Below, piece after piece: positions 6,987 through 11,151 of a stretch of DNA of 11,151 bases. Under the pieces are notes generated by a model. It was not told where the DNA came from. It did no database searches and saw only the letters and a program-made list of their open reading frames with translations. Source of the stretch: Thermoplasmata archaeon (GTDB taxonomy: Archaea; Thermoplasmatota; Thermoplasmata; Halarchaeoplasmatales; Halarchaeoplasmataceae); the NCBI GenBank assembly GCA_007129655.1, contig SKVC01000067.1, positions 1-11,151 of the forward strand, written 5' to 3'. The translations under genes and the position numbers were made by a program. How positions within the stretch are numbered: position 1 is the first letter of the stretch; each line of letters starts with the position of its first letter.

Positions 6987-7811
6987 ATGGATTCTACAGC
7001 GATACTGGTGATAGTTACACTGACTCTGGTTGGTTTAGGATGTGGTCTAGCCATATACCTGGCTAACAAATTTTTACCCGAGGAAGATGAGACTTTAAAA
7101 GCGGCAGAAAAGGTCAACCAATATCTTCCAGGCATGGACTGTGGTGCTTGCGGAAAGCCAGGATGCTTTGCATATGCAAGGGATGTAGCCCAAGACCTTG
7201 AAACATTGCAAGCAACTCCATGTATGGCACTCATGAACGATGACGATGCTTTAGGTAAACTTGGTCAGAGTTTAGGTGTAGATCTGAGCGGTGGGGTAAG
7301 AAAAGTAGCGGTGATCCACTGTACAGGAGAATCAGAGGTGATTTTTGATTACCAGGGAGTTTCCACTTGTAAATCCTCCATGCAGGTATCGGCAGGATTT
7401 AAAAAGTGCCCTTATGGATGCCTCGGACTAGGTGATTGTGCAGAGGTTTGTCCGGTAGACGCCATCTCTATCGACAGGGAAAAGAAGATCGCCGTTATAG
7501 ACCCGGAACGGTGTATAGGGTGCGGTCTTTGTGTAAAAGAGTGTCCTAATGATCTGATAGAGTTGATACCGGTTGAGATGCCACAATATCTCGGATGTAA
7601 CTATCTATCAAAAAAAGATATACCTAGACGGGAAAAATGCGATGTCGGATGTATCCACTGTCGTTTGTGTGTAAAGGCGGCCGAAGGTGACGAAGTCAAG
7701 TGGGACGATGAAAAGGACCTACCATACTTCGACCCGGAAAAATCTTTACCCGCCCCGGATTCCATAGAAAAATGTCCTAGAAACATCATCATACCTAGAA
7801 AGGTAAAATAG
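6987..7811 (+). CDS. rnfB: Rnf complex ferredoxin-like subunit RnfB
   Basis: This is the electron-entry subunit (274 aa) that accepts electrons from reduced ferredoxin at the cytoplasmic face. An N-terminal membrane anchor (5-25) is followed by the Fe4 domain MDCGACGKPGC (50-60, C52/C55/C60 with C79). Ferredoxin-type clusters come next: C141/C145/C151/C155 and CIGCGLCVKECP (C176/C179/C182/C186). A third group, CDVGCIHCRLC (C218/C222/C225/C228), is followed not by the usual CP but by AAEGDE; a CP occurs later at C263. The ATG directly follows the rnfA stop (0 nt gap), with GGAGG at 6971-6975. It is the last gene of the operon. No multihaem cytochrome gene of the MmcA type flanks the operon here. 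Confidence 0.95.
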   Translation: MDSTAILVIVTLTLVGLGCGLAIYLANKFLPEEDETLKAAEKVNQYLPGMDCGACGKPGCFAYARDVAQDLETLQATPCMALMNDDDALGKLGQSLGVDLSGGVRKVAVIHCTGESEVIFDYQGVSTCKSSMQVSAGFKKCPYGCLGLGDCAEVCPVDAISIDREKKIAVIDPERCIGCGLCVKECPNDLIELIPVEMPQYLGCNYLSKKDIPRREKCDVGCIHCRLCVKAAEGDEVKWDDEKDLPYFDPEKSLPAPDSIEKCPRNIIIPRKVK

Positions 7812-7856
7812 ACATTTAGATCTAGAGGCGGTCCGATGTAGGATTATCGAATTATC

Positions 7857-8123
7857 TCATATCAGAGTGATATCTATTGCCTCGGCACTCTGTATTCCTT
7901 TGATATTCCGGAGTTCATTCTCCATATTGTCTATTATCCCACCTTCATCAGGTATAACAATAGAAGGTATTACAGCCTTTAAACCGAAAGCGACTTTTTC
8001 CTCTGCTGCTCCTTTATATTTGCCATATCTTTCAGCAATTTTTTTGACATCCTTCTTAATGTTTTCAAGATCTTCATCCGGATCCTCTGGCATAATCCTA
8101 TACACTAGCAAAACGTCGCCCAT
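7857..8123 (-). CDS. ef1b: Translation elongation factor 1-beta (aEF-1beta)
   Basis: An 88-aa nucleotide exchange factor that promotes GDP release from aEF-1alpha during translation. The protein is the compact archaeal form: it opens GDVLLVYRIMPE, has the central VAFGLKAVIPSIVIPDEGG, and ends with the typical ITLI strand. It starts one base after the stop of the 55-aa zinc-ribbon gene (TGA-G-ATG), so the two are co-transcribed, and GGGGG at about 8132-8136 is a plausible ribosome binding site. It ends 45 bp from the rnfB stop in a convergent arrangement with no clear terminator in between. Confidence 0.95.
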   Translation of the reverse strand: MGDVLLVYRIMPEDPDEDLENIKKDVKKIAERYGKYKGAAEEKVAFGLKAVIPSIVIPDEGGIIDNMENELRNIKGIQSAEAIDITLI

Positions 8124-8124
8124 C

Positions 8125-8292
8125 TCAAGGCCCCCTAAATCCGCATTCCGAGCACATATATGTCTCTCCTTGATCCCGGCAGTTCTTGCATCTACCTATT
8201 GTTGTTTTTCCACACTCAGGGCAGAGAAAAGTAGTATTTCTCAGTCCGATAAGCGTAATCCCGCATGATGTACATCTTGCATCGTCTTTCAT
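8125..8292 (-). CDS. 55-aa zinc-ribbon protein, putative nucleic-acid binding
   Basis: This small gene encodes four CxxC knuckles in 55 aa: C7/C10, C24/C27, C35/C38 and C47/C50. It begins MKDDARCTSCG and ends SECGFRGP. The pattern matches the archaeal DUF1610-type zinc-ribbon proteins (annotated as putative RNA-binding zinc-ribbon proteins), which often lie next to the aEF-1beta gene. The exact function is unknown; a translation-related role is inferred from the neighbour. AGTGATTAC just before the ATG resembles GGTGATC and is a good Shine-Dalgarno. The gene has its own TATA box and is followed after one base by aEF-1beta. Confidence 0.9.
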   Translation of the reverse strand: MKDDARCTSCGITLIGLRNTTFLCPECGKTTIGRCKNCRDQGETYMCSECGFRGP

Positions 8293-8318
8293 TGTAATCA
8301 CTGTTTGAGATTTGAATC

Positions 8319-8330
8319 CATATTTAAGTT
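8319..8330 (-). promoter_or_regulatory. TATA box of the zinc-ribbon/aEF-1beta operon
   Basis: On the minus strand the sequence reads AACTTAAATATG, centred about 33 nt before the zinc-ribbon ATG. Initiation about 25 nt downstream gives a leader shorter than 10 nt. It shares CTTAAATA with the apbE-rnf promoter. It lies in the 49-bp gap after the hycI-like gene, so this operon need not depend on read-through from it. Confidence 0.55.
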
Positions 8331-8341
8331 TGTCGATAAGC

Positions 8342-8791
8342 TTACACTTCTAGCTTTGGTATTTTTTCCCATTCTCCGCTTTTCAGGAGCAACAACAATC
8401 GTTCTTTTGCCTCTGTAAGTTCAGGTGTTAAACCTTCTTTCAGCCCCATCTCTTTAGGTTGTATTCCTATAAGGAACACGCGTTTTACCTTTTCTTCTAA
8501 AAAATCCATGGCTAGAGAAAGGGGAATCGAATGGGTGCTCATGGTGAAAACACCTAATGCTTTACGGGGAACCAAACGTATTTCGCCCGGCTCCAGATTC
8601 ATATGCGCAGCATCGACTAAAACTGCATCTTGATACATTCCTTCGTCAACGTGTATTATATAATTCTCAGGCATGGGCCCGCAGTCTACAACCTCCCATT
8701 TTGGATCTTTGAAATCTCTTGCAACAAAGGCGCCTACCCCGTCGTCACCTCGAATGTCGCTTCCAACACCGAGAAGTAGTTTGTCTGGCAT
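8342..8791 (-). CDS. hycI: HycI-family [NiFe]-hydrogenase maturation endopeptidase
   Basis: These proteases cut the C-terminal extension from the hydrogenase large subunit after the nickel-iron centre is inserted. The 149-aa protein has LLGVGSDIRGDDGVG near its N-terminus (6-20), with Asp16/Asp17 at the first metal-binding position, DA at 60-61 in VLVDAAHM, and His87 in STHSIPLS. These correspond to the three nickel-sensing ligands. The segments LEPGEIRLV and LIGIQPKEM are typical of the HycI branch. Most relatives have N where this has S11 (GVGN). The ORF extends upstream to 8836, but ATG8791 matches the family start and lies about 25 nt from a TATA box, suggesting a leaderless message. No hydrogenase structural or hyp gene is in the window. 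Confidence 0.9.
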   Translation of the reverse strand: MPDKLLLGVGSDIRGDDGVGAFVARDFKDPKWEVVDCGPMPENYIIHVDEGMYQDAVLVDAAHMNLEPGEIRLVPRKALGVFTMSTHSIPLSLAMDFLEEKVKRVFLIGIQPKEMGLKEGLTPELTEAKERLLLLLKSGEWEKIPKLEV

Positions 8792-8807
8792 ATCATCTTC
8801 AAATGGC

Positions 8808-8824
8808 AGCACATATAAAATATT
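8808..8824 (-). promoter_or_regulatory. TATA box of hycI
   Basis: The minus strand reads AATATTTTATATGTGC, centred about 25 nt before ATG8791, which suits a leaderless transcript. It lies within the 93-bp divergent region 8792-8884. Confidence 0.5.
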
Positions 8825-8839
8825 CACCCAATCCAAAAC

Positions 8840-8851
8840 AGAAAATTATTT
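8840..8851 (+). promoter_or_regulatory. Weak TATA-like region for the 308-aa protein gene
   Basis: AGAAAATTATTT is centred about 39 nt before ATG8885 and would give a leader of about 12 nt. No Shine-Dalgarno is seen before the ATG. The match is weak. Confidence 0.3.
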
Positions 8852-8884
8852 GTGGTACACAGACATAATACAGCCGACTATTAA

Positions 8885-9811
8885 ATGGAAAAAATGCTGA
8901 AAAAATGTACCCAACTGTTGGAGTTCGCTCCTCCCGAAGAGGTTGACGAATACTCAAAGAAACAGTTAAAAAAACGTATCCTCGAATGGAATAACTCCGA
9001 AAGGAAATATCTAGCCAATCTGGAGTATTTTGTAAACGGAAAGGGTTATTCATCTTTATTGGATGCTATGTACGCCGTTCCACAGATAGAAAAGATGAAG
9101 ATCAAGTTTCTTAAACCCGAACTCGAAGGAAAATGGACTTTTTCAAAACCAGCTAAAGAATTGATGGAGCGAGGGGGAAAAGGCATCTTCAGAACCTTTG
9201 ATTACGATCCTACATTCATCAACGGATGGACGATGGCTAATAAGGCTAAGGATGAAATGGTCATGGTTATGGGCTACATCACAAAGTTCTTCGTACCTAT
9301 GTCTATAAAGAGTAAATCCATGTATCATCATGCGGAGGATATACCCCGTGCCTATGATCCCCGTTTAAAAATGATCAAAAATTTATGGAAAGACATTAGA
9401 AACGGAGTAGTACCTCTGGAAATGCGTTTATGTATGTACTCGAAAAGGGATAGATATTCCTGTATAATAGATCTTTTAGCGAATAAACAAAAACCTCATC
9501 CACTTTATAAAGCACCTTTCCATAAGCGCATAAAGAATTCCCCTGTGGAGTACATGGAATTCGATGCGGTACTGGCGAATATTGATATATCTGACCTAAA
9601 CAAAAGAATTTTTGAGTATATCTTCGAATGCGGAGAAACTACGGTTCCGGAAGTTGCACACATTTTCAACTTGAGCGAAAAGATAGCTCAAAATAATCTT
9701 AGTTCGCTAAAAACAAGGGATATAGTATATATACGTAAAAACTTATACTATAATCTAAACAAGAAAAAATTGGAGGAAATGGTAGAGACCCTGGAAAAGA
9801 CAAAGAATTAA
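8885..9811 (+). CDS. Protein of unknown function with C-terminal winged-helix-like segment
   Basis: I do not recognise this 308-aa family. It has no membrane segment or signal peptide. The first 60 residues are charged and helical. The middle part (about 75-230) contains an aromatic-rich core including GKWTFSKPAKELMERGG, TFDYDP and a basic stretch around 186-216 with several Lys/Arg and His. The last 70 residues (about 236-303) look like a winged helix-turn-helix of the ArsR-like type: RIFEYIFECGETTVPEVAHI, then a recognition-helix-like KIAQNNLSSLKTRDIVYI and a wing with YYNLNKKKLEEMV. A DNA-binding regulator is plausible but inferred. ATG8885 was chosen; ATG8894 is an alternative. The stop overlaps the convergent gene by 4 nt. 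Codon use looks like that of its neighbours. Confidence 0.8.
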   Translation: MEKMLKKCTQLLEFAPPEEVDEYSKKQLKKRILEWNNSERKYLANLEYFVNGKGYSSLLDAMYAVPQIEKMKIKFLKPELEGKWTFSKPAKELMERGGKGIFRTFDYDPTFINGWTMANKAKDEMVMVMGYITKFFVPMSIKSKSMYHHAEDIPRAYDPRLKMIKNLWKDIRNGVVPLEMRLCMYSKRDRYSCIIDLLANKQKPHPLYKAPFHKRIKNSPVEYMEFDAVLANIDISDLNKRIFEYIFECGETTVPEVAHIFNLSEKIAQNNLSSLKTRDIVYIRKNLYYNLNKKKLEEMVETLEKTKN

Positions 9812-10365
9812 AGCCGTCTCCAACGGTCTTCTTCGTTTTCTATTGGTTGTTTATAATTTTTTTTGTAATCTGTAGGTGTTCTTCTCCGAATCATCTCGAC
9901 TAGAATTAGAGCGGTAATAAGTACAGCCCCCAAGATTGCAAAATATCGAAAATCTGTGTAACCAGCTTCTTGATCTTCTACGGTGATGGAGAAGAACTCC
10001 TCCTCTTCCGGATGATGCCATCTCTGTAGCTCTTTTCTTACGGTGAAATTGTAGTTGATCTCTCCTTCTTCTTCCTGTGGGGGTATCGTGTATGTCCATG
10101 TTAGATTATCTTGTGGATCTCTTTCCATCCTTCTTTGAAATACCCGCTCTTCTACATCTATCCAGTTTAGATACACCGATGTGATGTTATAGGCTTCTAC
10201 AGTGATATTTATCTCGTGTGATTCACCCGTACGTATCTCTGAAGGTGGCGTGTGACGAATTGTGGGTGCCCATTCTCTACCCTCTGCAAAACAATCTATA
10301 GGGTAGATGACCGTTATTGTCATCAGTAATAACGCTGCCAAAACAACTAAACGATATCCTTTCAT
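9808..10365 (-). CDS. Exported single-pass membrane protein, unknown function
   Basis: This 185-aa protein has an N-terminal signal sequence (about 1-27, hydrophobic VVLAALLLMTITVIYPIDCFA), a beta-rich extracellular region (about 30-135) resembling an immunoglobulin-like fold, a transmembrane helix (about 141-158) and a short positively charged cytoplasmic tail beginning MIRRR. Four N-glycosylation sequons (N53-I-T, N60-I-T, N87-L-T, N106-F-T) lie in the outer part, consistent with surface display in archaea. The predicted start is ATG10365, giving a proper signal peptide and GGGTGCATC upstream; the longer frame from 10404 would run into aMBF1. Its ribosome binding site overlaps the aMBF1 stop, so the two are probably co-transcribed. 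I cannot assign a function. Confidence 0.8.
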   Translation of the reverse strand: MKGYRLVVLAALLLMTITVIYPIDCFAEGREWAPTIRHTPPSEIRTGESHEINITVEAYNITSVYLNWIDVEERVFQRRMERDPQDNLTWTYTIPPQEEEGEINYNFTVRKELQRWHHPEEEEFFSITVEDQEAGYTDFRYFAILGAVLITALILVEMIRRRTPTDYKKNYKQPIENEEDRWRRL

Positions 10366-10381
10366 ATTCGCGATGCACCCT

Positions 10382-10855
10382 TTATTGACCTTTGAGTAGA
10401 TCACCTATTGTAATAGCCCCTCCTTCATTCGATTTTATGGGTGCTACTTCCGCGATAACCTCGAAAAGATCGATCTCGAGAGCACTTTCCAGCTTTTTTG
10501 TCAATTCATCGCTTGGATAAAGGTCTCCATGTTCAACCTTAGCGATGACGGATTTCTTTTCCATCACAGTTTTAGCTAGTTCTTCCTGAGTCATCCCTCT
10601 TTCTATCCGTGCATTACTTATCTTTTCAGGGTAGTCTAAGGCGAGTTCTTTTTCACTTTCCTGTCTGGTAGATGAATAGGGTTGGTCTCTTCTTTTGTTT
10701 ATCCTAGCCAATATATCTTCTTTTTTTGCTCCTCCTTTAGAGCTAAAAACTTCTTCTCCATGTTTTGCACATCTTTCACATACTTGTAGAGTACTCCCCT
10801 CGACAAGTACCTTTTTTGTCCTTCCGGCCGGTTTACCACAAAGTTCGCAGTTCAT
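10382..10855 (-). CDS. Archaeal multiprotein bridging factor (aMBF1)
   Basis: A 157-aa protein with an N-terminal zinc ribbon (C3/C6 and C26/C29), a flexible basic linker (about 40-65) and a Cro/C1-type helix-turn-helix (about 76-131). The latter contains ISNARIERGMTQEELAKTV, KSVIAKVEHGDLYPSDELTKKLE and the family-typical ending in IDLFE. In archaea aMBF1 is a conserved protein associated with TBP, transcription and the 30S ribosome; it is not a simple operator-binding repressor. The tail ITIGDLLKGQ is normal for the family. GGGGG at 10864-10868 precedes the ATG by 8 nt, and a TATA box lies upstream. It appears to be co-transcribed with the exported protein gene downstream. Confidence 0.93.
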   Translation of the reverse strand: MNCELCGKPAGRTKKVLVEGSTLQVCERCAKHGEEVFSSKGGAKKEDILARINKRRDQPYSSTRQESEKELALDYPEKISNARIERGMTQEELAKTVMEKKSVIAKVEHGDLYPSDELTKKLESALEIDLFEVIAEVAPIKSNEGGAITIGDLLKGQ

Positions 10856-10894
10856 TTATGTTTCCCCCTGGTTAATCAATGATAGTACTTTTAA

Positions 10895-10904
10895 GGATAT
10901 AAAG
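10895..10904 (-). promoter_or_regulatory. TATA box of aMBF1
   Basis: CTTTATATCC on the minus strand is centred about 44 nt before the aMBF1 ATG, giving a leader of about 20 nt containing GGGGG. It is flanked by two copies of TAGTACTT at 10883-10890 and 10918-10925. Confidence 0.6.
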
Positions 10905-10938
10905 ATTATTGCTGTTCTAGTACTTATTTCGGCGAAAA

Positions 10939-10949
10939 CTTTTATATCC
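10939..10949 (+). promoter_or_regulatory. TATA box of the right-end gene
   Basis: CTTTTATATCC, preceded by purine-rich GGCGAAAA that fits a BRE, is the best promoter for the plus-strand gene starting at 11004. It predicts initiation near 10970 and a leader of about 34 nt. It is almost the same sequence as the aMBF1 TATA box in the opposite orientation. Confidence 0.55.
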
Positions 10950-11003
10950 CTGCCCCCATTACCTGGTAAATAAGCTCAGTCTTAAAATATAAAAAGTGAT
11001 ATC

Positions 11004-11151
11004 ATGGCTTCAAAGAAAAAGTCAAAAAAGGAATCCGGTGATTGGTTTGATGAGCTCGATGCCGAGCTCGATGAGAAGACAGAAGAGATTATAAAAAATT
11101 TGGATGAAAAGGACTCCAAATTGGCAGATTTGAACAGGGAGTTCATCAAAG
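11004..11151 (+). CDS. N-terminus of a charged coiled-coil-like protein (truncated by window end)
   Basis: The open frame from ATG11004 runs off the window after 49 codons. GTGAT at 10996-11000 matches the GGTGATC Shine-Dalgarno, and a TATA box lies upstream. The visible residues begin MASKKKSKKESGDWFDELDA, with a lysine-rich start and then a strongly charged helix with Leu and Ile at heptad-like spacing (LDAELDEKTEEIIKNLDEK). This could be the N-terminal coiled coil of a larger protein, such as a proteasome-activating ATPase or a chaperone, but too little is visible to assign it. Confidence 0.65.
   Translation, partial: MASKKKSKKESGDWFDELDAELDEKTEEIIKNLDEKDSKLADLNREFIK

Noticed and set aside
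6665..7234. 189-aa open frame on the minus strand opposite rnfA and rnfB.
   Set aside because: It lies entirely opposite conserved coding sequence, and its composition is that of an antisense frame.
7812..7856. Terminator between rnfB and aEF-1beta.
   Set aside because: I see no convincing hairpin or T-run on either strand in the 45-bp gap.
7867..8268. 133-aa plus-strand open frame across aEF-1beta.
   Set aside because: It overlaps two well-supported minus-strand genes and resembles no protein family.
8799..9053. 84-aa minus-strand open frame spanning the hycI divergent region.
   Set aside because: It crosses both predicted promoters and the start of the 308-aa gene, without a start signal of its own.
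10695..10973. 92-aa plus-strand open frame over the aMBF1 start.
   Set aside because: It covers the aMBF1 coding strand in antisense and the whole divergent promoter; there is no Shine-Dalgarno.

Overview
The window comes from an archaeal chromosome. It carries archaeal translation elongation factor 1-beta, an archaeal multiprotein bridging factor (aMBF1), an archaeal-type S-adenosylhomocysteine hydrolase and a tRNA-Arg without an encoded CCA end. Many genes are preceded by TATA-like boxes rather than bacterial -35/-10 promoters. Shine-Dalgarno sequences inside operons resemble GGAGGTGATC. A euryarchaeal lineage, perhaps near Thermoplasmatota, is my guess; the sequence alone does not fix it.

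Layout. Bases 1-140 hold a minus-strand tRNA-Arg(UCG) and its upstream region. A 47-bp segment that includes the first 13 nt of the tRNA recurs twice more, ending with a truncated copy at 271. The plus-strand gene for S-adenosylhomocysteine hydrolase follows. Next is a tight plus-strand operon, apbE-rnfC-rnfD-rnfG-rnfE-rnfA-rnfB (1679-7811), with overlapping or nearly abutting genes. It encodes a complete six-subunit Rnf ion-translocating ferredoxin oxidoreductase and the flavin transferase that attaches its covalent FMN. All the expected Fe-S cysteine motifs, the membrane cysteine pairs and the SGAT flavinylation site are present, so the operon looks functional. Rnf would couple electron transfer from reduced ferredoxin, to NAD+ or a membrane carrier, to export of Na+ or H+.

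Across a short convergent gap, the minus strand carries a 55-aa four-CxxC zinc-ribbon protein followed one base later by aEF-1beta. Upstream of these is a HycI-type [NiFe]-hydrogenase maturation protease, with no hydrogenase subunit in view. A divergent 93-bp region separates the protease from a plus-strand 308-aa protein of unknown function with a C-terminal winged-helix-like segment. That gene shares overlapping stop codons with a minus-strand gene for a single-pass exported protein. The exported protein gene follows aMBF1, probably in one operon. At the right end, a divergent promoter region with near-mirror-image TATA boxes serves aMBF1 and a truncated plus-strand gene for a charged, coiled-coil-like protein.

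The most unusual observations are the spaced repeat built on the tRNA-Arg 5' end, the enlarged ApbE heading an archaeal rnf operon, the hydrogenase protease without its hydrogenase, and the unrecognised 308-aa protein. I see no CRISPR-Cas, phage, transposon or toxin-antitoxin system.
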